Below are positions 7,650 through 18,197 of a stretch of 64,000 nucleotides of DNA, piece by piece (the stretch's first letter is position 1; every line of letters starts with the position of its first letter). The DNA comes from Ramlibacter tataouinensis. Lineage in GTDB: Bacteria > Pseudomonadota > Gammaproteobacteria > Burkholderiales > Burkholderiaceae_C. The stretch spans positions 62,001 through 126,000 of the forward strand of contig NZ_CP010951.1 of NCBI RefSeq assembly GCF_001580455.1. The letters run 5' to 3'. The notes beneath the pieces were generated by a model that saw only the letters and a list, made by a program, of their open reading frames with translations, searched no databases and was not told the DNA's origin. The position numbers and the translations under genes were made by a program.

Positions 7650-9314
7650 CTAAACGGTGAATTTTCCGGTGATGGGGTAGCGCCAATCCTTGCCGAAGCT
7701 GCGGTGGGTGACGCGGATGCCCACCGGCGCCTGCCGGCGCTTGTACTCGTTGATGCGGATCAGGCGGGCTACGCGCTCCACCAGGGCGCGGTCGAAGCCT
7801 GCCGCGATGATCTCCTCGATCCCCTGGTCGTTCTCCATGTAGCGCTCCAGGATGGCGTCCAGCACCTCGTAGGGCGGCAGGCTGTCCTGGTCGACCTGTC
7901 CCGGCCGCAACTCGGCGCTGGGCGGACGCGTGATGATGCGCTCGGGGATCGGGCTGATGCCGGTGCCGTAGGGGTCGTGCACATTGCGCCAGCGCGCCAG
8001 CCGGAACACCGTGGTCTTGAGCACGTCCTTGATGACCGCGAATCCGCCGGCCATGTCGCCGTAGAGCGTGCAGTAGCCGGTGGCCATCTCGCTCTTGTTG
8101 CCGGTGGTCAGCACGATGCTGCCGAACTTGTTCGACAGGGCCATCAGGATCACGCCACGGATGCGGGCCTGGATGTTTTCCTCGGTGGTGTCCTCCGGCA
8201 GGCCCTTGAACTGGCCGGCCAGCGAGGCCTTGAAGGACTCGAACTCGGGCGCGATGGAGATCTCGTCGTAGCGCACGCCCAGCCGCGCGGCCATGTCGCG
8301 CGCGTCGATCCAGGAGATATCGGCGGTGTAAGGCGAAGGCATCATCACCGCGCGCACCTTGTCGCGACCCAGGGCATCGACCGCGATGGCCAGCACCAGC
8401 GCTGAGTCGATGCCGCCGGACAACCCCAGCAGCACGCCGGGAAAGCCGTTCTTGCCGATGTAGTCGCGCACGCCCAGCACCAGCGCATCCCACAGCTCCG
8501 CCTCGGGACTGCGCTCGTGCGCCACCGGCGCCATCAGCGCCAGGCGGCCGCGCCCGCGTTCGGCCTGCACCATGAACAGGTCTTCTTGGAAGCTGGGCGC
8601 ACGGCCGGCCAGCGCACCGTCGGCGCCGACCGCGAACGAAGCGCCGTCGAACACCACCTCGTCCTGTCCGCCGACCAGGTGCGCATACAGCACCGGCAGG
8701 TCCAGGGCGCGGGCGCGCTCGGCCATGCGCGCCAGGCGCTCGCCGCTCTTGCCCATGTGGAAGGGCGAGGCGTTGATGACGGCCAGCAGTTCCGCCCCCG
8801 CTTCCCGGGCCAGCAGCGCCGGTTCCTCGAACCAGGCGTCCTCGCAGATCAACAGGCCGATGCTGACGCCCTCGACCTGGAACACGCAGGTGCCCTGGCC
8901 CGGCGTGAAGTAGCGGCGTTCGTCGAACACCTGGTAGTTCGGCAGCTCGCGCTTGGCGTAGGTCTCGATCACCCGGCCCTCGCTCAGCACGCTGGCCGCG
9001 TTGAAGCGCCGCGGCACGGCCACCGACTTGCTGCGGATGTCGCCTCCGGTGGGGTGTCCCACCACCACGTGCAGCCCCGGTAACCCGGCCAACTCGCGGG
9101 CCACCGTTTTCACGGCATCATCGCAGGCGGCGATGAAGGCCGGGCGCAGCAACAGGTCCTCGGCCGGATAGCCGCAGATCGACAGTTCCGGCGTGAGCAT
9201 CAGGCGTGCGCCCTGCGCGTAGGCCGCCTTGGCCGCGGCGATGATCTTCTGCGCGTTGCCCGCCGTATCGCCGACGACGAAATTGAGCTGGGCAATGCAG
9301 AGTTTGAGCGTCAT
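7650..9314 (-). CDS. nadE: glutamine-dependent NAD+ synthase
   Basis: 554 aa two-domain enzyme. The N-terminal carbon-nitrogen hydrolase (glutaminase) domain has the Glu-Lys-Cys triad in ELSICGYPAEDL, KRELPNYQVFDERRYF and LLICEDAW. The C-terminal synthase domain has the PP-loop SGGIDSAL. It amidates nicotinate adenine dinucleotide to NAD+. The frame also opens at a TTG (9332); the ATG at 9314 (MTLKLCIAQLNFVVGD) fits the family. This ATG overlaps, on the opposite strand, the start of the next gene. Likely cotranscribed with glnB. Confidence 0.95.
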   Translation of the reverse strand: MTLKLCIAQLNFVVGDTAGNAQKIIAAAKAAYAQGARLMLTPELSICGYPAEDLLLRPAFIAACDDAVKTVARELAGLPGLHVVVGHPTGGDIRSKSVAVPRRFNAASVLSEGRVIETYAKRELPNYQVFDERRYFTPGQGTCVFQVEGVSIGLLICEDAWFEEPALLAREAGAELLAVINASPFHMGKSGERLARMAERARALDLPVLYAHLVGGQDEVVFDGASFAVGADGALAGRAPSFQEDLFMVQAERGRGRLALMAPVAHERSPEAELWDALVLGVRDYIGKNGFPGVLLGLSGGIDSALVLAIAVDALGRDKVRAVMMPSPYTADISWIDARDMAARLGVRYDEISIAPEFESFKASLAGQFKGLPEDTTEENIQARIRGVILMALSNKFGSIVLTTGNKSEMATGYCTLYGDMAGGFAVIKDVLKTTVFRLARWRNVHDPYGTGISPIPERIITRPPSAELRPGQVDQDSLPPYEVLDAILERYMENDQGIEEIIAAGFDRALVERVARLIRINEYKRRQAPVGIRVTHRSFGKDWRYPITGKFTV

Positions 9315-10539
9315 GGCAAGAGTAAGAGACAAGCCAATTGATTATGTCATCCGGGTTCTCGCCACGCCGCGCGAAGCGGACGCGGCCCAATGGAACGCGC
9401 TATTGGCTGATCAAACGTCGCCGAGCCCGTTCATGCGTCATGAGTACCTGTCTGCGATGCACGACAGCAGGAGCGCGGTGCCGGGCACCGGCTGGACGCC
9501 GCGCTTCCTCACCCTGTGGCATGGGAACGAACTGCACGGCGCGTGCGCCCTCTACCTGAAGGACCATTCCTACGGCGAGTATGTGTTCGACTGGGCCTGG
9601 GCCGACGCCTACCACCAGCACCGGCTGCCCTACTACCCGAAGGCCCTGGTGGCCAGTCCCTTCACGCCGGTGCCGGGCACGCGCTTTCTCGCCCGCGACG
9701 ACGCGGCGCGGCACGCGCTGGTCGGCGGCCTGCTCGCATGGTGCAAGGAACAGGAGCTGTCGTCGCTGCACGTCCTGTTCGCCGCGGACGAAGACGTGGC
9801 GGCCTGCGCAGCCGCCGGGCTGATGCTGCGCCACAACGTGCAGTTCCACTGGACGAACCGGGTCACGCACGGCGCTGACGCATCCGCGCCGCCTGTCGAG
9901 GGCACGGCCGCCCGCTGGCGCGACTTCGACGGCTTCCTCGCCAGCCTCTCGCAGGACAAGCGCAAGAAGATCCGCCAGGAGCGGCGCAAGGTGCAGGAGG
10001 CCGGTGTGCGCTTCCGCTGGTCGCGCGGCGCGGGCGTCGCACCGCAGGACTGGGACTTCTTCTATCGCTGCTACGAGCGCACCTACTACGAGCACGGCAA
10101 CGCGCCCTACCTCACGCGCGACTTCTTCCGTCGCATGGCGCGGGGCATGCCCGAATGCTGGCTGCTGTTCATCGCCGAGCGCGCCGGCCAGCCGATCGCG
10201 TCGAGCCTGATTGCGCTGGGCGAAAGCGGCCACGAGAAGGTCGCCTACGGGCGCTACTGGGGTGCGCTGGAGCGCGTCGATTGCCTGCACTTCGAGGCCT
10301 GCTACTACCAGCCGCTGGCCTGGTGCATCGCGCACGGCTTCGACCGTTTCGAAGGCGGCGCGCAGGGCGAGCACAAGATGGCGCGGGCGCTGCTGCCGGT
10401 GCGGACGACCAGCGCGCACTGGCTGGCCCATCCGGACTTCGCCGACGCGGTGGAGCAGTTCCTCAAGCGCGAGGGCCGCGGCATCGACCAGTACATGGAG
10501 CACCTGGAGCGGCGCTCGCCGTTTCGCGGCGGCCATTGA
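9313..10539 (+). CDS. GNAT/FemAB-like acyltransferase (PF04339 family)
   Basis: 408 aa. The pattern RHEYLSAMHDS near the N terminus, a basic SQDKRKKIRQERRKV region, and the C-terminal signature FEGGAQGEHKMARALLPVRT are typical of PF04339, an uncharacterised N-acyltransferase family distantly related to FemX peptidoglycan enzymes. The ATG at 9313 overlaps the nadE start codon on the other strand, so each promoter must lie inside the other gene; no other in-frame ATG is near. Substrate unknown. Confidence 0.85.
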   Translation: MARVRDKPIDYVIRVLATPREADAAQWNALLADQTSPSPFMRHEYLSAMHDSRSAVPGTGWTPRFLTLWHGNELHGACALYLKDHSYGEYVFDWAWADAYHQHRLPYYPKALVASPFTPVPGTRFLARDDAARHALVGGLLAWCKEQELSSLHVLFAADEDVAACAAAGLMLRHNVQFHWTNRVTHGADASAPPVEGTAARWRDFDGFLASLSQDKRKKIRQERRKVQEAGVRFRWSRGAGVAPQDWDFFYRCYERTYYEHGNAPYLTRDFFRRMARGMPECWLLFIAERAGQPIASSLIALGESGHEKVAYGRYWGALERVDCLHFEACYYQPLAWCIAHGFDRFEGGAQGEHKMARALLPVRTTSAHWLAHPDFADAVEQFLKREGRGIDQYMEHLERRSPFRGGH

Positions 10540-10559
10540 TCCTCCGCCCTTGGACCTTG

Positions 10560-11180
10560 TTACCGGTACTGGCGCCGGACTTCCTCGCGCACCATGGCAC
10601 GAAGCGGCTCGAATCCGTTCTCCTGCAGCATCCGGCCGTTGACGTAGAAGGTGGGCGTGCGCTCGATCTGTAGTGCCGTGGCATCGGCCTTGTCGAGTTC
10701 GAGCATGCGGCCGATTTCCGGGGCCGCCATGTCGACCTGCAGTTTGGCAAGGTCCAGCCCCCCATCCAGGACCTTGAGCACGAGTTCCGGTACGGCTGTG
10801 TGCCTTCGGGTCCATTCATCCTGAGTGGCGAACAACCTGTCCAGCGTCTCCCAATAGCGGCCCTGGCGCCGCGCCGCCTCCATGGCCCTGACGACGAAGT
10901 CCGCCCCCCGATGAAAGGCCAGATGGCGAATCCAGAGCCTGACCCGGCCGGGGTGCTCCGCAAGTATCTGCTTGACCACTGGATGAAATGCCCTGCACCC
11001 CTCGCACGCCGGATCGAGGAACTCGACCAGATTCACTCGGGCATCGCTCGCCCCGGTGTTCGGCGCGTGAAAGCGCATGAGGTGAAGCGATGAAGCCGGT
11101 GTCTGCGCGAGCGCGCCTGTCGCCTGCAAGCTTGCAAGAGCGCAGGTCCCCAGAAGCAGTTGCCGCCGGATGCTGTTCAT
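10560..11180 (-). CDS. DsbA-like periplasmic thioredoxin-fold protein
   Basis: 206 aa from ATG 11180. A signal peptide (about 1-26, ending ALAQ) precedes a thioredoxin fold with active site CEGC (Cys59, Cys62) in EFLDPACEGCRAFHP and the cis-Pro loop ERTPTFYVNG. DsbA/DsbG-type thiol oxidoreductase or a disulfide-bond partner. The gene stands alone between the convergent acyltransferase gene and ppa; no dsbB or dsbD is nearby, so its redox partner is unknown. Confidence 0.85.
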   Translation of the reverse strand: MNSIRRQLLLGTCALASLQATGALAQTPASSLHLMRFHAPNTGASDARVNLVEFLDPACEGCRAFHPVVKQILAEHPGRVRLWIRHLAFHRGADFVVRAMEAARRQGRYWETLDRLFATQDEWTRRHTAVPELVLKVLDGGLDLAKLQVDMAAPEIGRMLELDKADATALQIERTPTFYVNGRMLQENGFEPLRAMVREEVRRQYR

Positions 11181-11292
11181 GGATAGCCGTGATTGGAAAC
11201 GATGTCGAAAACGATGCCCGCGGCGCACGCCAAGCCTGCGCGCGGCGCAGGAGTTGGGGTGAGCCGTGGAGCGCGCGAGCGCTCCCAAAAGC

Positions 11293-11832
11293 TTAGCCGC
11301 CGTGCTGCTTCTTGTAGTTGGCGATGCCGTCGAGCACTTCCTTGCGCGCGGACTCGGGGCCTTCCCAGCCGATGATCTTCACCCACTTGCCGGGCTCGAG
11401 GTCCTTGTAGTGCTCGAAGAAGTGCGAGATGGTCTTGAGCCGCAGGGGGTTCAGGTCCTCGGGCTTCTGCCAGTGCGTGTAGATCGACAGGATCTTGTCG
11501 GTCGGCACGGCCAGCACCTTGCCGTCCTCGCCGGCCTCGTCCTGCATCTTCAGGATGCCGATCGGACGGCAGGGCACGACCACGCCGGGGATCAGCGGCA
11601 CCGGCGTGATCACCAGCACATCCACGGGGTCGCCGTCGCCGCTGATGGTCTTGGGCACGTAGCCGTAGTTGGTCGGGTAGTGCATCGACGTGCTCATGAA
11701 GCGGTCGACGAAGATGGCGCCGGTTTCCTTGTCCACCTCGTACTTGACGGGGTCGGCGTTCATCGGGATCTCGATGATCACGTTGAACGCGTCGGGGACA
11801 TTCTTTCCGGGGGAGACTTGATCGAGGGACAT
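11293..11832 (-). CDS. ppa: inorganic pyrophosphatase (soluble, family I)
   Basis: 179 aa cytoplasmic Mg-dependent enzyme that hydrolyses PPi to phosphate. The conserved GDGDPVDVLVI metal-binding motif and the KWVKIIGWEG C-terminal pattern are present. The frame opens upstream at 11862, but the ATG at 11832 (MSLDQVSPGKNVPDAFNV) matches family starts. It is divergent from the membrane-bound pyrophosphatase gene hppA, sharing a 226-bp intergenic region. Confidence 0.96.
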   Translation of the reverse strand: MSLDQVSPGKNVPDAFNVIIEIPMNADPVKYEVDKETGAIFVDRFMSTSMHYPTNYGYVPKTISGDGDPVDVLVITPVPLIPGVVVPCRPIGILKMQDEAGEDGKVLAVPTDKILSIYTHWQKPEDLNPLRLKTISHFFEHYKDLEPGKWVKIIGWEGPESARKEVLDGIANYKKQHGG

Positions 11833-12058
11833 GGATAGCTCGGTGAAAAAACGAAACAGCAAAGCTCGGTATTAACCCTGATTTTACTTTCGCGGGCCTT
11901 GCTTTCCTGCGGCTGAGCAGAAGACGCCTCGTCATTCGCCTGTATATTGCCTTGGTTGGCCAATCTGGTATCCCCGTTGGGAGCCAAGAGGAAGCAACGC
12001 AGCGGTGGCGCCGCTTGCGTGGCGCCTCTTCGCAACGACGAACCAAGGAGATACGGAG
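11833..12058. promoter_or_regulatory. ppa/hppA divergent intergenic region
   Basis: 226 bp between two pyrophosphatase genes of opposite orientation. A TATATT hexamer (11943-11948, plus) could be a -10 for hppA, but no convincing -35 is found. The strong AAGGAG (12044-12049) before the hppA ATG is clear. No Pho box is recognisable. Confidence 0.35.
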
Positions 12059-14248
<2,190 letters not shown>

Positions 14249-14261
14249 GCCTTCCTGGCCC

Positions 14262-14296
14262 GAAAAAAAACCGCCTCGTGACCGAGGCGGTTTTTT
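14262..14296 (+). terminator. bidirectional terminator between hppA and tetR
   Basis: An 8-bp stem (CCGCCTCG, 14271-14278, with CGAGGCGG, 14283-14290) and a 4-nt loop, preceded by A8 and followed by T6, so it can end transcription from both the plus-strand hppA and the convergent tetR-type gene. Confidence 0.92.
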
Positions 14297-14352
14297 CTTG
14301 CCGGTGCGAAGCGGTGGTGGGTGACAGCCCCCCGCCCCCACAGGCGGCGTAT

Positions 14353-14952
14353 TCAGGTGCGGGTGATGGCGTGAACCAGGTCGCTGGCCGGCTGCACCAG
14401 TTCGTCCAGGTACTTCACCTTGTCCTGCTCGATGTACTCGAGCACCAGCTCGTTGATGCCGCCGACGATGGCCGTGGCCATGCCCGACGACAGCACATGG
14501 GACTTCGGACCCTTGCTGCCGTTGACCATCGACAGGATGAAATCGGCGACCACGCTGTTCACGCGCCTGCGCGCAGCCAGGCCCTCGGGCCCCAGGTGCA
14601 GGATCTCGATGAAGAGTGTGCGCACCAGCACGGGGTTGGCCTGCATGCTGCCCAGGTAGGCCGCCAACGCCCGCTCGACTTGCGTCTGCCACTCGTGCGC
14701 GGGATCGATCGCGTCGCGCAGCACCTTCAGTGAGTTGTGGCTGGCCGCTTCGTAGAGGGCGACCAGGCATTCGGCCTTGGAGGAAAAGTGCTCGTAGAAG
14801 GTCCGGCGCGAAACGCTGGCCTCGCGCACGATGTCCGCGATGGTCGTGTCGCCATAGCCTTTCTGGGATACGGCGTGGGCCATCCCCTCGAGCACGCGGG
14901 ATCTGTGTTGCTTGGGCTTGTCAGTTTCCACCATGCCCGAATTGTCGCGCAT
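14353..14952 (-). CDS. TetR/AcrR family transcriptional regulator
   Basis: 199 aa. The N-terminal helix-turn-helix (IADIVREASVSRRTFYEHFSSKAECL, about 39-64) is typical; the C-terminal ligand-binding domain is not assignable to a ligand. An internal ATG (14934) is an alternative start. It is divergent from the PF10118 hydrolase gene across 87 bp that contains two nested inverted repeats, so autoregulation and control of the neighbour are likely (inferred). Confidence 0.9.
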   Translation of the reverse strand: MRDNSGMVETDKPKQHRSRVLEGMAHAVSQKGYGDTTIADIVREASVSRRTFYEHFSSKAECLVALYEAASHNSLKVLRDAIDPAHEWQTQVERALAAYLGSMQANPVLVRTLFIEILHLGPEGLAARRRVNSVVADFILSMVNGSKGPKSHVLSSGMATAIVGGINELVLEYIEQDKVKYLDELVQPASDLVHAITRT

Positions 14953-14959
14953 ACTCAGC

Positions 14960-15025
14960 AGTTGAAAGTCCTAATCTGGTACTTGACTGTACCCTCACTC
15001 AGCCGCATCATTGTTAGCACTTTCA
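14960..15025. promoter_or_regulatory. putative TetR operators and hydrolase promoter
   Basis: Between the divergent genes lie TGAAAGTCCTAA (14963-14974) and its near-perfect inverse TTAGCACTTTCA (15014-15025; 11 of 12 matching). Between these sits GGTAC-N6-GTACC (14978-14993), whose spacer begins with a -35-like TTGACT (14983-14988). With a 17-bp spacer, CATCAT (15006-15011) would be the -10 of the hydrolase gene. The arrangement suits repressor occlusion of that promoter. Confidence 0.55.
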
Positions 15026-15039
15026 GCTTCCTGCACGCT

Positions 15040-15864
15040 ATGACCGATCTCGTCGTCCGCCGCCTTCTCGTCGACATGGAAGCGCCCATTGAGCGCCACT
15101 GGTGCGATGGTGACCCGTTTCGCACGGCCCTGTTCGACGCCCTGTCCATGAGTTTTCCGGTGGGCGAGCAGTTCTTCATCGATTCGGTGCGAAATGGCCA
15201 CAGGGCATTGCCTGCCGACAAGCAGGAGCCGCTGCGCGCCGGGGTGCAGGGCTTCATCGGCCAGGAAGCCACACACCGGCGCCTGCATGCGCTGTACAAC
15301 GCCCAGCTCGACAAGCTCGGGCTGGTCAATGAGTGGGCACCCCGTGCGCAGCAGCGCCTGAAACTCCTGGAAGGCGCCGATCCGCGCCATCCCGTCGCGA
15401 TCACCGCGGCCAACGAGCACTTCACCGCTATCCTGGCCGACTGGCTGCTCCACAACGCCGATGTGCTGGGCACGCGCGACCCGCGTCTTGTCACGCTGTG
15501 GCTGTGGCACAGCGCCGAGGAGTCGGAGCACAAGGCGATCGCATTCGATGTCTACCAGGCGCTCGGCGGCAACCATGAGTGGCGGATCACCTGGTTCCGC
15601 CGCATCACCACGGTCTTCCTCGGCGACCTGCTGCGGCAGACGGTCTGCAACCTGCGGCGCGACGGCAGCCTGTGGAAGTGGCGCACCTGGAAGAGCGCGG
15701 CGCAGCACCTCTTCGGCAAGCGCGGCTTCGTGCGCCAGACCTACCGGCCCTGGCGCGAATACCTGCGGCCCGATTTCCATCCCAATCAGCAGGACAGCTC
15801 GGCCTCCGCGCGCTGGCTGCAGGAACACTCGGACGCGTTCACGCCGGTAGGTTCTCCCGCCTAG
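15040..15864 (+). CDS. metal-dependent hydrolase, PF10118 family
   Basis: 274 aa from ATG 15040. Conserved patterns include FPVGEQFFIDSVR, FIGQEATHRRLH and LWLWHSAEESEHKAIAFDVY, whose Glu and His residues look like a di-iron-type or other metal site within a helical bundle. Proteins of this family are annotated as predicted metal-dependent hydrolases, with no established substrate. Divergent from a TetR regulator; followed 58 bp later by an aldehyde dehydrogenase gene, suggesting a shared catabolic or detoxification function. Confidence 0.8.
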   Translation: MTDLVVRRLLVDMEAPIERHWCDGDPFRTALFDALSMSFPVGEQFFIDSVRNGHRALPADKQEPLRAGVQGFIGQEATHRRLHALYNAQLDKLGLVNEWAPRAQQRLKLLEGADPRHPVAITAANEHFTAILADWLLHNADVLGTRDPRLVTLWLWHSAEESEHKAIAFDVYQALGGNHEWRITWFRRITTVFLGDLLRQTVCNLRRDGSLWKWRTWKSAAQHLFGKRGFVRQTYRPWREYLRPDFHPNQQDSSASARWLQEHSDAFTPVGSPA

Positions 15865-15922
15865 GAAGAACCCCGAAGACCCCGTACCTTCGCTGGCGCG
15901 GCGGCTGGCGCAGAATCGCGCC

Positions 15923-17356
15923 ATGCAGCTGCACTACATCGACAACGCGGCGCACCCCTCCTCGGGCGGGCGCACCATCCCGGTCATCGATCCTTCCGAC
16001 GGCCAGCCGTTCGACGAGATCCAGCGCGGGTCCGCCGAGGACATCGCCCTGGCCGTCCAGGCCGCGCAGCGCTGCCTGGAGTCGACCTGGCGCAAGCTGA
16101 GCGCGGCCGAACGCGGCCGGCTGCTGATGCGGCTGTCGAACAAGGTGGCCGAGCATGCGGATGAACTCGCGGCGATCGAGCAGCGCGATTGCGGCAAGCC
16201 GACCAAGCAGGCGCGCGCCGATGCGCTCGCGCTGGCGCGCTACTTCGAGTTCTACGCCGGCGCCTGCGACAAGCTGCACGGCGAGACCCTCCCCTACCTC
16301 GACGGCTACAGCGTGCTGACCTGGCGCGAGCCGCACGGCGTCACCGGCCACATCATTCCCTGGAACTACCCGATGCAGATCTTCGGGCGCAGCGTCGGCG
16401 GCGCGCTAGCGGCGGGCAATGTCTGCGTCGTCAAGCCCTCGGAAGATGCCTGCCTCTCGCTGATCCGCGTCGCGCAGCTGGCAGCCGAAGCTGGATTTCC
16501 GCCGGGCGCCATCAACATCGTCACCGGCTACGGCCATGAAGTCGGCGACGCCCTGGCCCGCCACGAAGGCGTGGACCACATCAGCTTCACCGGCAGCCCG
16601 CGCGTGGGCACCCTGATCCAGCAGGTCGCCGCCGAGCGGCACTGCCCGGTCACGCTCGAGCTGGGCGGCAAGAGCCCGCAGCTGATCTTCGATGACGCCG
16701 ACCTCGACGCCGCGCTGCCGTTCGTCATCAACGCCATCGTGCAGAACGCCGGCCAGACCTGCTCCGCCGGTTCACGCCTGCTGGTGCAGCGTTCGATCTA
16801 CGAACCGCTGCTGGAGCGCCTGGGCAGGAGTTTCCAGGCCCTGCGCGTCGGACCGGCCGCGCTGGACCTGGACGTCGGGCCGCTGATCCGCCAGAGCCAG
16901 CAGGAGCGCGTGCGCGACTTCCTGGCCCAGGCCCGGGATGCCCGGATCGCGACGGTGGCCCAGGGGCAGATCGTGAACGAGGCGCCGGCCAGCGGCTACT
17001 ACGCGGCGCCGACGCTGCTGCGCGACGTGCCGGTGGCGCACCGGCTCGCGCAGGAGGAAGTGTTCGGGCCTGTACTGGCCGCCATGAGCTTCGAAGACGA
17101 GGACGAGGCGGTGCAGCAGGCCAATGCCACCCGCTTCGGCCTGGTCGCCGGCCTCTGGACGCGCGACGGCGGCAGGCAGCTGCGCGTGGCCAAGCGCCTG
17201 AAGAGCGGCCAGGTGTTCATCAACAACTACGGCGCGGGTGGCGGCGTCGAACTGCCGTTCGGCGGCGTCAAGTCATCCGGCTATGGCCGCGAAAAGGGCT
17301 TCGAGGCCCTGTACGGATTCACCACGCTCAAGACCGTGGCGATCCGCCACGGCTGA
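15923..17356 (+). CDS. aldehyde dehydrogenase family protein
   Basis: 477 aa NAD(P)-dependent dehydrogenase. Visible motifs: the cofactor and oxyanion Asn in PWNYPMQIF, catalytic Glu in LELGGKSPQ, catalytic Cys in NAGQTCSAGSR, and the C-terminal PFGGVKSSGYGREKG. The aldehyde substrate cannot be told. It is followed directly by an SDR gene (20 bp), and both may act with the upstream PF10118 hydrolase under the TetR regulator. Confidence 0.93.
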   Translation: MQLHYIDNAAHPSSGGRTIPVIDPSDGQPFDEIQRGSAEDIALAVQAAQRCLESTWRKLSAAERGRLLMRLSNKVAEHADELAAIEQRDCGKPTKQARADALALARYFEFYAGACDKLHGETLPYLDGYSVLTWREPHGVTGHIIPWNYPMQIFGRSVGGALAAGNVCVVKPSEDACLSLIRVAQLAAEAGFPPGAINIVTGYGHEVGDALARHEGVDHISFTGSPRVGTLIQQVAAERHCPVTLELGGKSPQLIFDDADLDAALPFVINAIVQNAGQTCSAGSRLLVQRSIYEPLLERLGRSFQALRVGPAALDLDVGPLIRQSQQERVRDFLAQARDARIATVAQGQIVNEAPASGYYAAPTLLRDVPVAHRLAQEEVFGPVLAAMSFEDEDEAVQQANATRFGLVAGLWTRDGGRQLRVAKRLKSGQVFINNYGAGGGVELPFGGVKSSGYGREKGFEALYGFTTLKTVAIRHG

Positions 17357-17376
17357 AACAACAGGGAGTGCTCCTC

Positions 17377-18138
17377 ATGCGTGTGAAAGGCAAATCCATC
17401 ATCGTCACCGGCTCCGGCGGCGGCATCGGCGAGGGCATCGCGAAGCGGCTGGCGGCGGAAGGGGCGCAGGTGATCGTCAACGACATCAACCGCGAGCTTG
17501 GCGAGAAAGTCGTGGCGCAGATCCGCGCCGACGGCGGCCAGGCGTCCTTCCTCGCGGCCGATGTGACGCGCTCGGCCGATGTCAAGGCGCTGGTGGAGGC
17601 GGCAGTGCAGCGGCACGGCAAGCTCGACGTCATGGTCAACAACGCCGGCTGGACCCACCGCAACCGGCCGGCGCTTGAAGTCAGCGAAGCAGAGTTCGAC
17701 CGGGTCTATGCGGTCAACGTCAAGAGCATCTACCTGGCCACCCTGCATGCCGTGCCGGCCTTCCGTGCCAACAAGGGCGGCTGCTTCATCAATATCGCCT
17801 CCACCGCCGGCGTGCGGCCGCGCCCGGGCCTGACCTGGTACAACGGCTCCAAGGGCGCGGTGATCACCACCAGCAAGTCGCTGGCGGCCGAGTTCGGGCC
17901 GGAGAACATCCGGGTCAACTGCATCAACCCCGTGTTCAACCCCGACACCGGGCTGTCGGCCGAGTTCGCCGGCGGGCCGGTCGACGAGGCGCGGCGCGCG
18001 AAATTCCTGGCGACCATCCCGCTTGGACGTTTTTCCACCTCGCTGGACGTGGCCAATGCCGCGCTCTACCTGGCCAGCGATGAGGCCGCGTTCATTTCCG
18101 GGGTCTGCATCGAGGTTGACGGCGCGCGCTGCGTTTGA
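17377..18138 (+). CDS. short-chain dehydrogenase/reductase (SDR, FabG-like)
   Basis: 253 aa classical SDR: cofactor motif TGSGGGIG near residue 10, NNAG, catalytic YNGSK (Tyr-x-x-x-Lys), and the C-terminal ASDEAAFISGVCIEVDGA. The ATG at 17377 has AGGGAG 8 nt upstream and is preferred over the GTG at 17368. Glucose/alcohol dehydrogenase-type or FabG-type substrate; undetermined. Likely cotranscribed with the aldehyde dehydrogenase. Confidence 0.92.
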   Translation: MRVKGKSIIVTGSGGGIGEGIAKRLAAEGAQVIVNDINRELGEKVVAQIRADGGQASFLAADVTRSADVKALVEAAVQRHGKLDVMVNNAGWTHRNRPALEVSEAEFDRVYAVNVKSIYLATLHAVPAFRANKGGCFINIASTAGVRPRPGLTWYNGSKGAVITTSKSLAAEFGPENIRVNCINPVFNPDTGLSAEFAGGPVDEARRAKFLATIPLGRFSTSLDVANAALYLASDEAAFISGVCIEVDGARCV

Positions 18139-18197
18139 TCAAAAATAGTGCCGATTTTCCCTAGGACGGGAGACCCGCAGCGCGGGACAATAAACAC

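Noticed and set aside
18139..18197. Moco riboswitch upstream of moaA
   Set aside because: Only 59 bp are available and no conserved riboswitch core is visible.
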